Positions 1-8,184 are shown, numbered from the stretch's first letter. The stretch is DNA of 32,204 bases from a bacterium (GCA_028824415.1 JAPPDX010000081.1:1-32204); one strand, 5' to 3'. The notes: generated from the letters alone by a model not told the origin. A program made the numbers and translations.

Positions 1-1
1 C

Positions 2-1258
2 CCGCCGCCGCCCGAGCCTGCCCCGGCGCCCGCCGGCGATGATCCTGCCCCGCCGCCCGAGCCTGCACCGGCACCACCGGAGGCGCCGCCCGCGCCGCCC
101 CCGGAGCCCCAGCCGACGACCGGCTTCGACGGCGAGACCCTCACGCTCGGCTACCTGGTCGACCAGTCCGGGCCGCTCGCCATCATCGGCGGCCCGTTGC
201 TGGCCGGCTCGCAGCTCTACTGGGACTGGGTCAACGACGAGTTGGGCGGCATCGCCGGCAGGTACCGGGTGGAGCTGGCGGTGGGCGACACCAAGGACTC
301 CGAGGGCCAGACGGTGCAGGAGTACCAGCGGCTCAAGGACGACGTGGTGATGTTCGCCGAGGTGCTCTCCACGCCGCCGGTCCAGGCGCTGCTGGAGTTC
401 CTGAACGAGGACGGCATCGTGGCCGTGCCGGGCTCCCTGGCGGGTTCCTGGGCGCGCGAGCCGCTGCTGATGCCAAGCGGCGCCGCCTACGAGTACGAGG
501 GCATCAACCTGGCGGAGTGGTACGTCAACCACTCGGGCCTGGCGAGCCCGTCGGACGTGTACTGCGCGGTCTACGTCAACGACAAGTACGGCAGGGACTC
601 CCTGCGGGGCGTGGAGTTCGCCGCCGACCGTCTGGGGTTCTCCCTGGCCGAGACCCAGACCATCAACAGGGGCGACCGGGCGTTCACGGCGCAGGTCGCG
701 GCGTTCGCCGACGCCGGCTGCACGGTGATTTTCGCCATCACCGTCCCCACCGAGCAGCACGCCATGCTGGCCGAGGCCACCAGCCAGGGACTCGACCCGG
801 TCTGGCTGGGCCTGCTGCCGACGTACCTCAACCTCTTCGCAGCCGGGGCCCCCGATCTGTACGCCAAGTACTACGTCGCCCTCGACTCACCCGAGTACAC
901 CGACACGTCGGTTCCGGGTATCGCCAAGTTCCACGAGCGGTTCGAGCGCTACGGGAGCGGCAGCATCAGCACGTTCATACTCTCGGGTTACTTCCTGCAG
1001 ATCTCCGTGCACGCCCTGCTGGAGAAGGCCGCCGAACTGGGCGACTTCAGCCGGGAGGGCATCCGCAACGCCCTGGCGCAACTCGGGGAGGTGGATCTCG
1101 ACGGCCTCGCCGCGGAGAACTACGTCTACGGCACGCCGGAGAACCGTCGCCCGACGAGCGCGGTGCGGATCAAGGTCTTCGATCCCACCCGGCCACCGGT
1201 GTTCCTGCGCGACATCATGATCGTGGACTCGCCGCTGAACGACGAGTTCGACCTGTAG
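2..1258 (+). CDS. ABC-type substrate-binding protein, Peripla_BP_6 / LivJ-like (5'-partial)
   Basis: Extracellular solute receptor of the branched-chain amino acid/amide (LivK/LivJ, Peripla_BP_6) family. The reading frame is already open at base 2, so the start and any lipoprotein signal lie outside the window. Visible first is a Pro/Glu/Ala-rich linker of about 40 residues, then a type I periplasmic-binding fold beginning TLTLGYLVDQSGPLAIIG. Other typical segments are VAVPGSLAGSW and the second-lobe hinge YCAVYVNDKYGRDSLRG. The C-terminus is complete and ends DSPLNDEFDL. The linker suggests a cell-surface-tethered receptor. The downstream gene is convergent. Next to a hydantoinase-type catabolic cluster it may capture an amide or amino-acid-like substrate, but that link is only by proximity, and no permease or ATPase genes are in view. 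Confidence 0.85.
   Translation, partial: PPPPEPAPAPAGDDPAPPPEPAPAPPEAPPAPPPEPQPTTGFDGETLTLGYLVDQSGPLAIIGGPLLAGSQLYWDWVNDELGGIAGRYRVELAVGDTKDSEGQTVQEYQRLKDDVVMFAEVLSTPPVQALLEFLNEDGIVAVPGSLAGSWAREPLLMPSGAAYEYEGINLAEWYVNHSGLASPSDVYCAVYVNDKYGRDSLRGVEFAADRLGFSLAETQTINRGDRAFTAQVAAFADAGCTVIFAITVPTEQHAMLAEATSQGLDPVWLGLLPTYLNLFAAGAPDLYAKYYVALDSPEYTDTSVPGIAKFHERFERYGSGSISTFILSGYFLQISVHALLEKAAELGDFSREGIRNALAQLGEVDLDGLAAENYVYGTPENRRPTSAVRIKVFDPTRPPVFLRDIMIVDSPLNDEFDL
7..96 (+). repeat. Tandem 45-bp (15-residue) repeat in the Pro-rich linker
   Basis: Two adjacent 45-bp units begin at 7 and 52 with the same 15 bases, gccgcccgagcctgc, and encode PPEPAPAP-type segments. The repeat lies inside the linker of the substrate-binding protein. 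It probably reflects replication slippage in a length-tolerant spacer. Confidence 0.6.
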
Positions 1259-1304
1259 AGGCCGTGCCGCCGACCCGGGACGGTTCGGACGGAGCTCTCC
1301 GGGG

Positions 1305-2780
1305 CTAGCCGGCGCCGTCGGTCCTGTGGCGGTCCAGGAAGGCGTGGACCTCGCTCATCGAGACGCCCGGTGAGGGGGCAAGGGCGCCGTCGGGCGAGGT
1401 CAGGGGGCCCAGCACGAACTCGCGATCGCGCGCCGAGGCCCACACCCTGCGATCGCGCGGCGGCCCGTCGCCGGCTGCGGGGCCGGCGACGCCGGTTGCG
1501 CTGGGAGAGACGATGCGGCGCGCGGTCTCGCTGCCCCGGAAGCGCCCCGCATGGGCCGCGGTCGTGCCGACGGTCACGGTGTGGCCGTGGTCGCGGGTGG
1601 TGTCCACCTGGGTGACGCAGAAGTAGTCGCCGGCGTCCGTCTCGGTGTACTGGGCGTACGTGGCGTAAGTGTCGTCGGAGTGGAACACCTGGCGCGGCGC
1701 CCACGAGCTCGGGACACGCACACCTTCGAGACTCCCGTCGGGCGCTGCGGGGAAAGGCACGTTGTCGTTCTCGTAGGCCTTGGAGATGAGCCCCTCCTCG
1801 TCGGCCCGCATGAAGTGCATCGGGATTCCGAGGTGCTCGGAGGCGAGGTTCGTGAGCCGGTGGGCGGCCATCTCGTAGGACACGGAGAAGACGTCCTTGA
1901 GATCCTGCACGGCGATGTCGCCCTCACCGGCCGCCTCCTGCAGCAGTGAGACCGCCGGGCTCTCGGGCGCCAGCACCGCCCCGGCGAAGTAGTTGGACTC
2001 AACCCGCTGGCGCAGGTAGTCCTCGATGGTCTCGGGGTCGGAGTGATCGAGGGCGAAGTGGCCCAGGGTGGACAGCACCACCGATCGGGAGGCGCGTGTC
2101 GGCAACTCGTCGCGCTGGGGGATGTAGATGACGCGACGGCGCAGGTCGGTGACCGATCTGGTCGAGCGGGGGATGTCCCGCACCCGGTCGATCCGGTAAC
2201 CGAAGTGACCGGCGAGGTCCAGGAGGATCCGCTCGGAGATCGGGCCGGTGCCGGGGTAGGAAGCGGCCCTGAGGGCTGCGCCGGCCACCTCCTCGATCTC
2301 GCCGTAGTAGTTGCTGCGGGCGCGCATCTGCGCCCGCAGCACAATGTTCGCCCGCCGCACCGGATCCACCGCCGGGACCCCGGTTCCGGCTGAGCGGCCT
2401 TCCGAACCGTCTCTCCAGGCATCGTGCAGTGCCAGGAGATGTTCGAGGGCGGCGTCGGGGACCCGCGCCGTGGCCTTCAGTTCGGGCAGCCGCAACGAGC
2501 GGTAGGCGTCGGACTGCTGGATGCGGGCAAGCCCGACCTCCAACTCGGCGCGCCGGGTCGGGGCCTCGCCGTTCAGAAGGTCAGCCGGGGGGCACCCCAG
2601 GGCCTCGGCGAGGTCACCCAGGAGTGACAGGCGCGGCTCGATCCGGCCGTTCTCGAGCTGGGAGAGGTAGGGAGCGGGACGGCCGACGAGTTTGCCCAAC
2701 TCGGCGAGAGTCAGCCCCTTCCGGCGCCGCTCGTACCGGATCCGCTGTCCGAGCACCAGAGTGTCGAGCGCCTCGGGCAC
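1305..2780 (-). CDS. RamB/ScfR-like XRE-family transcriptional regulator with IrrE/ImmA-like domain
   Basis: DNA-binding regulator of 491 residues. An XRE helix-turn-helix occupies roughly residues 10-65 (LGQRIRYERRRKGLTLAELG, then YLSQLENGRIEP). It is followed by a long middle region and an IrrE/ImmA-like domain (HFALDH, SNYFAGAVLAP), then a DUF2083-like C-terminus. This is the layout of RamB/PrpR/ScfR regulators, which control acetate, propionate or short acyl-CoA genes in actinobacteria. The HExxH protease motif is degenerate, and the C-terminal Cys cluster common in the family is not visible. I chose GTG at 2780 because the longer frame (to 2912) would make a 21-bp palindrome coding, and because a -10-like TATTGT ends seven bases before this GTG. 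GTG at 2756 is an alternative. The gene is divergent from the SDR-hyuAB cluster and may control it. Confidence 0.8.
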   Translation of the reverse strand: MPEALDTLVLGQRIRYERRRKGLTLAELGKLVGRPAPYLSQLENGRIEPRLSLLGDLAEALGCPPADLLNGEAPTRRAELEVGLARIQQSDAYRSLRLPELKATARVPDAALEHLLALHDAWRDGSEGRSAGTGVPAVDPVRRANIVLRAQMRARSNYYGEIEEVAGAALRAASYPGTGPISERILLDLAGHFGYRIDRVRDIPRSTRSVTDLRRRVIYIPQRDELPTRASRSVVLSTLGHFALDHSDPETIEDYLRQRVESNYFAGAVLAPESPAVSLLQEAAGEGDIAVQDLKDVFSVSYEMAAHRLTNLASEHLGIPMHFMRADEEGLISKAYENDNVPFPAAPDGSLEGVRVPSSWAPRQVFHSDDTYATYAQYTETDAGDYFCVTQVDTTRDHGHTVTVGTTAAHAGRFRGSETARRIVSPSATGVAGPAAGDGPPRDRRVWASARDREFVLGPLTSPDGALAPSPGVSMSEVHAFLDRHRTDGAG

Positions 2781-2787
2781 GGGCGGA

Positions 2788-2814
2788 ACAATACCGATTT
2801 TTTCCGCGGCACAA
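2788..2814 (-). promoter_or_regulatory. Candidate promoter of the RamB-like gene (leaderless)
   Basis: On the minus strand TATTGT (2793-2788) is preceded, after a 15-base spacer, by TTGTGC (2814-2809). It is followed by seven bases and then GTG at 2780. The spacing fits a transcript beginning at the start codon. The spacer is short, so the -35 assignment is weak. Confidence 0.35.
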
Positions 2815-2862
2815 CGGCCGATTCGTTTCGCGTCCAGAACAGAACCGCAGATTGTCCACCAC

Positions 2863-2883
2863 TTGTTCCCAACTTGGGGACAA
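2863..2883. promoter_or_regulatory. 21-bp palindromic operator candidate
   Basis: TTGTTCCCAA-C-TTGGGGACAA is an inverted repeat with 10-base arms, one mismatch and a single central base. It lies in the relatively AT-rich divergent region between the regulator and the SDR-hyu cluster, about 83 bases upstream of the regulator GTG. A further half-site-like TTGTCC occurs at 2852-2857. The position suits a site bound by the divergent XRE regulator, but the binding protein is inferred. Confidence 0.55.
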
Positions 2884-2893
2884 TTTCCACAGG

Positions 2894-2906
2894 ACGTGCA
2901 ACACGT
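2894..2906. repeat. Short inverted repeat ACGTG-CAA-CACGT
   Basis: Perfect 5-base arms with a 3-base spacer, ten bases from the 21-bp palindrome and on the SDR side. It could be a second operator in the divergent region. At this length chance is a real possibility. Confidence 0.3.
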
Positions 2907-2980
2907 GCTCACTGCCCGACGCGCGACGGCCGCCGCGGGGTCCCCGCTTCGCCCACTTCGGCGGCGAAGCGGCCGGCCGC

Positions 2981-2986
2981 TACGAT
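2981..2986 (+). promoter_or_regulatory. Candidate -10 element (TACGAT) of the SDR-hyuAB cluster
   Basis: TACGAT fits the actinobacterial TANNNT -10 pattern and lies 38 bases before GTG 3025. That would leave a leader of about 30 bases containing a strong Shine-Dalgarno sequence. No convincing -35 is visible. Confidence 0.4.
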
Positions 2987-3024
2987 CTGCGCGGCCTATG
3001 CGGTTGACTCGGGGGAGGGAAGCT

Positions 3025-3804
3025 GTGCAAAACGATCAACGCTGGGCCGTCGTGACGGGAGCGAGCCGGGGGATCGGCGCCGCCATCGCTCGCCGTCTGG
3101 CGGCGGACGGGTTCGGTGTGTCTCTGCTGGCGACCAAGGCGGACCTGCTCGACGGCATTCGCGATGAGATCCATGCCGGGGGCGGGGAGGCGGAGGTCAT
3201 TGTCTGCGACCTCACGGATCGTGAGCAGCTGGCGGCAGTTTGCGATGAGCTGTCCGCGGCCCACCCGGCAATACATGCGCTGGTCAACAACGCCGGCATC
3301 GTGCGCGTCGGCGACATCGCCGAATTCGGCGGGGCCGACTGGGACGACGTCATGGAGATCAACGTGCGCGCCGCCTTCGAGTTGGTGCGCGCCCTCGAGC
3401 CGGCGCTCCGGGCGGCGGCCGGCGCCCCCGGCGGCGACGCCTCGGTGGTCAACGTCAGTTCGGTCATGGGGCTGGTCGCCTGCAAGACCATCATCAGTTA
3501 CCTGGCCGCCAAGGGCGCGCTCAACCATCTCACCCGCGGGCTGGCCCTCGAGTTGGGAGCGGCCGGGGTCCGGGTCAACGCGGTTGCGCCGGGCTACATC
3601 CGCACCGACATGTTCGAGACGTCGCACCCGCCCGAACGCCAGGTGCTGCTCGGCCGCTCGCACGCCCTCGAGCGGGTCGGGACACCCGAGGAGGTCGCCG
3701 GGGTCGTCTCCTTCCTCTGCTCGCGAGACAGCACGTTCGTGAGCGGCACGGTCATCTCGGTGGACGGCGGATTGCACGCTCGGGCTGCCATTCCGGAGCA
3801 CTAG
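3025..3804 (+). CDS. Short-chain dehydrogenase/reductase (SDR), first of two in the cluster
   Basis: Classical NAD(P)-dependent oxidoreductase of 259 residues. Seen in order are the Rossmann motif TGASRGIG, the NNAG motif (LVNNAGIV), the catalytic Ser in VVNVSSVMG, the active-site YLAAK (YxxxK), the VNAVAPGYIRTDM segment and a C-terminal SVDGG. This is the FabG-like type that oxidises or reduces secondary alcohols and 3-oxo compounds; the substrate cannot be read from sequence. GTG at 3025 was preferred over the upstream ATG at 2998 because GGGGGAGGG ends five to six bases before it. It is the first gene of the plus-strand catabolic cluster, with hyuA following after 30 bases. A second SDR closes the cluster, which suggests redox steps on substrate or product of the two hydantoinase-type enzymes. 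Confidence 0.88.
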   Translation: MQNDQRWAVVTGASRGIGAAIARRLAADGFGVSLLATKADLLDGIRDEIHAGGGEAEVIVCDLTDREQLAAVCDELSAAHPAIHALVNNAGIVRVGDIAEFGGADWDDVMEINVRAAFELVRALEPALRAAAGAPGGDASVVNVSSVMGLVACKTIISYLAAKGALNHLTRGLALELGAAGVRVNAVAPGYIRTDMFETSHPPERQVLLGRSHALERVGTPEEVAGVVSFLCSRDSTFVSGTVISVDGGLHARAAIPEH

Positions 3805-3834
3805 GCAACTGAGCGCCGGTTGGCGGGGGTGGGA

Positions 3835-5955
3835 GTGAGCGGGAGCCCGAACGGCGCCTGGCGGATCGGCGTGGACACCGGGGGGACGTTCACGGACCTT
3901 GTCGCCGTCGGGCCGGGCGGTGAGGTGCGCCTCCAGAAGGTCGCCTCCACGCCGGCCGAGCCGGCACGGGCCACCTTCGAGGCCCTGAAGCGATCCCAGG
4001 TCGATCCAAGGGGCGAGGTCGACTCCTTCATCATGGGGACGACCATCGCCACGAACGCCCTCATCCAGCGGCGCGGCGCGCCGACGGTGCTCATCACGAC
4101 CGCGGGGTTCGAGGACGTCCTCTACATCCAGCGCATCGACCGCCAGGGTCTCTACGACCTGCAGTGGATCAAAGCCGAGCCCTATGTGCCGCGCGACCGG
4201 GTGGTCGGCGTGAACGAGCGGATCCTCGCCGACGGTTCGGTGCGCACGCCGCTCGCCCGCCAGGAGTTGGATCGCGTCATCGACGAGGTGCGCCGGATCA
4301 CGGCCCATGACCAGAGTCCGGCGGTGGCGGTGTCACTGCTCTTCTCCTACGTGAATCCCATCCACGAGCAGGAGTTGGCGGCGGCTCTGCAGGAGGCGCT
4401 GGGTGGATTGCCCGTCTCGATCTCGAGCGAGGTGGCGCCGATCTGGCGCGAGTACGAGCGGTCCAACACCACCGCCATGGACGCCTATGTCAAACCCATC
4501 GTCGCCAACTTCGCCGGCGACCTCCTGAGGGAACTGGAACTACTCCAGATGGGCGGTTGGCACGGCCTGTTGCGGTCCAACGGCGGCCACGTGGCGATTC
4601 CCGACACCCCCGCCAAGCCCGTGGAGATCGTGCTCTCGGGCCTCGCCGCGGGGATGATCGCCGGCGCCCACTTCGCCCGCGCCGTGGACTCCGCCAAGGC
4701 GGTCACGCTGGACATGGGCGGGACCAGCGCCGACGTGGGCGTCATCGTGGACGGCGAGTTGCAGTTCTCGGGCTTGTTCGAGGTGGAGTTCGGGCTGCCG
4801 CTGGCGCTGCCGATCCTGGACGTGACGACAATCGGCGCCGGCGGGGGATCGATCGCCTCCATCGACTCCGGCGGACTGCTGAAGGTCGGGCCCGAGAGTG
4901 CCGGGGCCGAACCCGGCCCGGCGTGCTACGGACTCGGCGGCGAGGCGCCGACGGTGACCGACGCCAACGTCGTGATGGGGCGCCTCAACCCCGGCTACTT
5001 CCTCGGTGGGCGAATGAACCTCGACGCCGAGCGGGCCCGCAGTGCCATCGACCCCGTCGCGGACCGACTCGGGCTGACGCCTGAGGACACCGCGGAGGCC
5101 ATCGTGTCGGTCTCCATCGAGAACATGGACGGCGCCATGCGGCTCGTCACCGTGGACCGCGGGCTGGACTACCGGGAGTTCGACCTCGTGGCCTACGGCG
5201 GTGCCGGACCGCTGCACGCCACCGAGATCGCCCGGCGGATGGGGATGAACCGCGTCATCGTGCCGCCGAACCCGGGGCTCGTCTCCGCCTACGGCACCGT
5301 GATCGCCGATCAGCGCGTGGACCGGCGCATCACGCTCGTGCGCCGGTTGGACCACGGCGAGTCCGGGGACCTGCCGGCCGCTCTGGGCCGCCTCGCCGAT
5401 GAGACCGTCGCGGAGTTGCGGTCGCAGTTGCGGCGGCCGGAGGTGCCCGTCGACGTCACGACCTACGTGGCCTGCCGCTACCTCGGCCAGAACTACGAGC
5501 AGGAGATCCGCACCGAGTTCGGCCACGTGGACCGCAGCTTCGAACTCGCCGTTCCGATCGGCCCCGAGGCGGCCGATTTCGTGGCGCGACTCGCCGACGG
5601 CTACCACGCCACCCACAAGGCCTCCTACGGCTACGAGATGCGCGACCAGCCCATCCAGTCGGTCTACCTGGGCGCCACGGCGCTCTCGGAGACGCCGGAG
5701 GTGCTCATCCGCCCCTACGCCGGCGGTGGCGACGGCACGGCGCGGGCGACCCGGCGCGTCTTGGCGGCGGCCGGGCAGTGGACCGATGCCCTCATCGTCA
5801 AGCGCGACACCCTGGCGACCGGGGAGACGCTCGACGGCCCGGCGGTCATCGAGGAGGCGGACTCTACGACCTGGGTCCCGCCCGGGTTCCGGGCCACGGT
5901 TCACGAGAGCCAGTGCCTCATAATCGCCCGCAGCGACGCCGAGGCCCGACCATGA
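3835..5955 (+). CDS. hyuA: Hydantoinase/oxoprolinase (HyuA-type) ATP-dependent subunit, copy 1
   Basis: The 706-residue protein belongs to the HyuA/5-oxoprolinase/acetone-carboxylase beta family, whose members use ATP to open cyclic amides or to activate ketones for carboxylation. The N-terminal ASKHA phosphate loop VDTGGTFTD is at about residues 13-21. The second nucleotide motif LDMGGTSAD is near 291 and GAGGGSIA near 334. The C-terminal domain ends with the family-typical DSTTWVPPGF segment. Several starts are possible (TTG 3820, GTG 3829, GTG 3835); the last has the best-placed purine-rich GGGGG upstream. The stop overlaps the next start as ATGA, so both subunits should be made together. 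The family covers N-methylhydantoinase, oxoprolinase, caprolactamase and acetone or acetophenone carboxylase, so the substrate is open. Confidence 0.9.
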   Translation: MSGSPNGAWRIGVDTGGTFTDLVAVGPGGEVRLQKVASTPAEPARATFEALKRSQVDPRGEVDSFIMGTTIATNALIQRRGAPTVLITTAGFEDVLYIQRIDRQGLYDLQWIKAEPYVPRDRVVGVNERILADGSVRTPLARQELDRVIDEVRRITAHDQSPAVAVSLLFSYVNPIHEQELAAALQEALGGLPVSISSEVAPIWREYERSNTTAMDAYVKPIVANFAGDLLRELELLQMGGWHGLLRSNGGHVAIPDTPAKPVEIVLSGLAAGMIAGAHFARAVDSAKAVTLDMGGTSADVGVIVDGELQFSGLFEVEFGLPLALPILDVTTIGAGGGSIASIDSGGLLKVGPESAGAEPGPACYGLGGEAPTVTDANVVMGRLNPGYFLGGRMNLDAERARSAIDPVADRLGLTPEDTAEAIVSVSIENMDGAMRLVTVDRGLDYREFDLVAYGGAGPLHATEIARRMGMNRVIVPPNPGLVSAYGTVIADQRVDRRITLVRRLDHGESGDLPAALGRLADETVAELRSQLRRPEVPVDVTTYVACRYLGQNYEQEIRTEFGHVDRSFELAVPIGPEAADFVARLADGYHATHKASYGYEMRDQPIQSVYLGATALSETPEVLIRPYAGGGDGTARATRRVLAAAGQWTDALIVKRDTLATGETLDGPAVIEEADSTTWVPPGFRATVHESQCLIIARSDAEARP

Positions 5956-7787
5956 CCGGCCCATCCAAGACCGGCCCAGCCATGACCGGCACATCGTCGC
6001 CGGGCGACGGCATCGACCGGGTGGGTCTCACGCTTCTCTACAAGCGGGTCCGCAACATCTGCGACGAGATGGCGTTCGCCATGATGCGCACCGCCTACTC
6101 GCCGATCTTCTCCGAGGGGCTCGACTTCTCGACCCTGGTGCTGGACCGGAGGGGCCGGCTGATCGCCACGGCGGGGATCAACCCGGCGATGCTGGGCGCC
6201 TCGCTGTACGCCGCCACGTGGATCATCCGCGAGGTGGGCCCGGAGAACTTCGCCGAGGGCGACATCTTCGTGCACAACGATCCCTACCGGGGCGGCTCGC
6301 ACCTGCCCGAGCACATGATGGTCGCTCCCGTCTACAGCGACGGCGAGCTGGCCGCATTCGTCGGCAACATCGCCCACCTCGCCGAGATCGGCGGGATGGC
6401 GCCGGGCTCCTTCGCGGCGACCGCCACCGACATCTTCCAGGAGGGGCTGCGCATCCCACCCACCAAGCTCTTCGACCGCGGCGAGCCGGTGCAGGACATC
6501 TGGCGGATCATGCTCGCCAACCACCGCACGCCGAACAACTCCTGGGGCGACCTGCACGCCATGGTCGGCTCTCTGCGGGTGGGGGAGCGCCGCGTCGGCG
6601 GCCTCATCGCCGAGCGGGGCGTCGACGGGCTGAACGAGGCATTCGAGCAGATCCTGGACTATGCCGAGGCGTACATGCGCTCGGAGATCGCCGCGCTCCC
6701 CGACGGCATCTACACCGGCGAGGACTGCATGGAGGACGACGGCATCTCCGACCGCTCCTACTGGATCCGCTCGCGGATCATCGTGGAGGGTGACGAGCTG
6801 ATATTCGACTACTCGAAGTCCGATGAGCAGGCAGTCGGGCCCATCAACGCCCCCTACGTCGTGACCTTGTCGGCGTCGCTGAACGGCCTGCTGTACGTCC
6901 TGGCCCGCGACGTGCCGGTCAACGCCGGCATCGTGCGACCCGTCAAGGTGGTGGCCCCGGCGGGGACCATCACGTGCGTGCGCCTGCCCGGGCCGTGCGT
7001 GGGCGGCCAGACGGAGTTCCAGCCGCGCATCATGGAACTGGTGCTGGGTCAGATCCTCAGCCAGATCCTGCCCGAGAGGGCCGCCGCCGCCAGCGGCAAC
7101 ACGTCGCTCAACTTCCTGTTCGGCGGGGTGGACCCCCGCAACGGCGAGTATTACGCGCACTACCACTTCGAGGGGATGGGCTGGGGCGGCCGGGCCGACA
7201 GCGACGGCAACAGCGCCCAGATCGTGCCGCACGCCAACTGCCGGAACACCCCGGTGGAGATCTTCGAGACCAAGTGGCCCTGGGTGCACGAGGAGTACAG
7301 CCTCAACGACGACACCGGCGGTGCCGGGCGGCACCGGGGCGGGCTCGGTGTGCGGCGCGTCATGGAAGTGGAGGGCGACGTGATCACCGTGAGCGCCCTG
7401 TCGGAGCGAATGAAGCGCTCCCCCTGGGGGCTGTTCGGAGGCCACGACGGCAGCCGGACCGCCCTGGAGGTCGCTCCGGCGGGCAGCGACGCCTACGAGA
7501 CCTTCCAGGACGCCTTCGGGCTGATCTCGCCCTCGAAATTCACCAACATCCGCCTGCGCCGCGGCGACCGGGTGCGCATCACGTCGCCGTCGGGTGGCGG
7601 CTACGGCGACCCGCTGGAACGCGACCCCGCCAAGGTCCTCGCCGACGTGGAGTTGGGGTTCGTGAGCCGCGTCTCCGCCGAGTCGGTCTACGGCGTTGTG
7701 CTCGCCGGCGCTCCGGACGACGGTCTGGCCGTCGACGAGGCCGCCACCGAGGCGTTGCGAAGGAGCATGCGCGATGGCGTGGCATGA
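5952..7787 (+). CDS. hyuB: Hydantoinase (HyuB-type) subunit, copy 1
   Basis: The 611-residue partner subunit of the HyuA above belongs to the Hydantoinase_B family, which carries the metal-dependent half of the reaction. Visible family segments are FAMMRTAYSPIFSEG, the central HNDPYRGGSHLPEH motif, the glycine-rich GMGWGGRADSDG and a C-terminal PSGGGYGDP. The start ATG at 5952 overlaps the hyuA stop (ATGA). A second in-frame ATG at 5982 follows a small repeated stretch (ATGACCGGC occurs twice within 40 bases). The first is preferred because of the overlap. The 3' end overlaps a tiny zinc-protein gene by 14 bases. Length and motifs are intact, so an active enzyme is expected. Confidence 0.9.
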   Translation: MTGPSKTGPAMTGTSSPGDGIDRVGLTLLYKRVRNICDEMAFAMMRTAYSPIFSEGLDFSTLVLDRRGRLIATAGINPAMLGASLYAATWIIREVGPENFAEGDIFVHNDPYRGGSHLPEHMMVAPVYSDGELAAFVGNIAHLAEIGGMAPGSFAATATDIFQEGLRIPPTKLFDRGEPVQDIWRIMLANHRTPNNSWGDLHAMVGSLRVGERRVGGLIAERGVDGLNEAFEQILDYAEAYMRSEIAALPDGIYTGEDCMEDDGISDRSYWIRSRIIVEGDELIFDYSKSDEQAVGPINAPYVVTLSASLNGLLYVLARDVPVNAGIVRPVKVVAPAGTITCVRLPGPCVGGQTEFQPRIMELVLGQILSQILPERAAAASGNTSLNFLFGGVDPRNGEYYAHYHFEGMGWGGRADSDGNSAQIVPHANCRNTPVEIFETKWPWVHEEYSLNDDTGGAGRHRGGLGVRRVMEVEGDVITVSALSERMKRSPWGLFGGHDGSRTALEVAPAGSDAYETFQDAFGLISPSKFTNIRLRRGDRVRITSPSGGGYGDPLERDPAKVLADVELGFVSRVSAESVYGVVLAGAPDDGLAVDEAATEALRRSMRDGVA

Positions 7788-7971
7788 GTTGAACAAGAAC
7801 TGGCACGACACCACCGTCGACTATTGCGACGTTTGCGGGAACCTCCTCATCGCCCGCTACTGGAGCTTCATCGAGCCCGACGGCACCGAGACCCGGCGCT
7901 GTTGCGACGAGACCTGCGAGCGTCTCTTCGGTCGGCTGCGCCGCCTGGAGCAATCGGCCCGGGATTCCTAG
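7774..7971 (+). CDS. 65-residue TRASH/MYM-like zinc-binding protein, possible third hydantoinase/carboxylase subunit
   Basis: A small acidic/basic mixed protein with a CxxC...CCxxxC pattern (Cys18, Cys21, Cys43/44, Cys48) followed by LF at 51-52. The Y-C-D-V-C-G opening and C-x3-C-x3-F ending resemble a TRASH/MYM-type treble-clef zinc finger. ATG 7774 is supported by AAGGAG at 7760-7765 with an eight-base spacer, inside the end of hyuB; the two genes overlap by 14 bases in different frames. I do not recognise a named family. The acetone- and acetophenone-carboxylase branches of the HyuAB family carry a small extra subunit, so this could play that part. That is inference from position and the metal-binding pattern. 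Confidence 0.8.
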   Translation: MAWHELNKNWHDTTVDYCDVCGNLLIARYWSFIEPDGTETRRCCDETCERLFGRLRRLEQSARDS

Positions 7972-7980
7972 CAAGGCGAT

Positions 7981-8042
7981 CGTGTCCGCCCTCCGACCGT
8001 CATTCCGGCGCTCGTGTCCGCCCGACGATCGTCATCCCGGCG
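7981..8042. repeat. Tandem pair of about 30-bp repeats in the hyu spacer
   Basis: Copy 1 (7981-8010) and copy 2 (8013-8042) both begin CGTGTCCGCCC and end CCGGCG. They match at 26 of 30 positions with a 32-base period. They sit in the 213-base gap between the zinc protein and the second hyuA, and the second copy runs into a palindromic hairpin. Confidence 0.6.
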
Positions 8043-8053
8043 TAGGCCGGGAT
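8034..8053. repeat. REP-like palindromic hairpin (ATCCCGGC-GTAG-GCCGGGAT)
   Basis: Perfect 8-bp stem with a four-base loop inside GTCATCCCGGC...GCCGGGATCC. It resembles palindromic intergenic repeats known from many bacterial genomes. There is no T-tract, so it is not a classic intrinsic terminator. It could stabilise the upstream mRNA end or slow transcription between the two hyu halves. Confidence 0.5.
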
Positions 8054-8184
8054 CCAGCGTCCCGCGGTCCAACGTACGCTTCACCTCGGGCCGGCGGACC
8101 CGGGATTCCGTCCGACGGAGGTGATGCTGTAGCTTCACGCTGACGCTCGGGCGTCGGTGCGGTGCACCACGGGAGGCGCAATCC

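Noticed and set aside
2781-2912. A 44-residue N-terminal extension of the RamB-like regulator (start at 2912)
   Set aside because: The stretch is Cys/Trp-rich, unlike the family. It covers the 21-bp palindrome and a -10-like box, and a GTG at 2780 gives the expected start.
7981-8053. A CRISPR array
   Set aside because: There are only two imperfect units with a two-base gap, no spacers and no cas genes. The RecB-like nuclease at 24639 is not adjacent.
8142-8155. Hairpin GACGC-TCGG-GCGTC upstream of the second hyuA
   Set aside because: A 5-bp stem is expected often by chance at this GC content, and nothing links it to a known leader structure.
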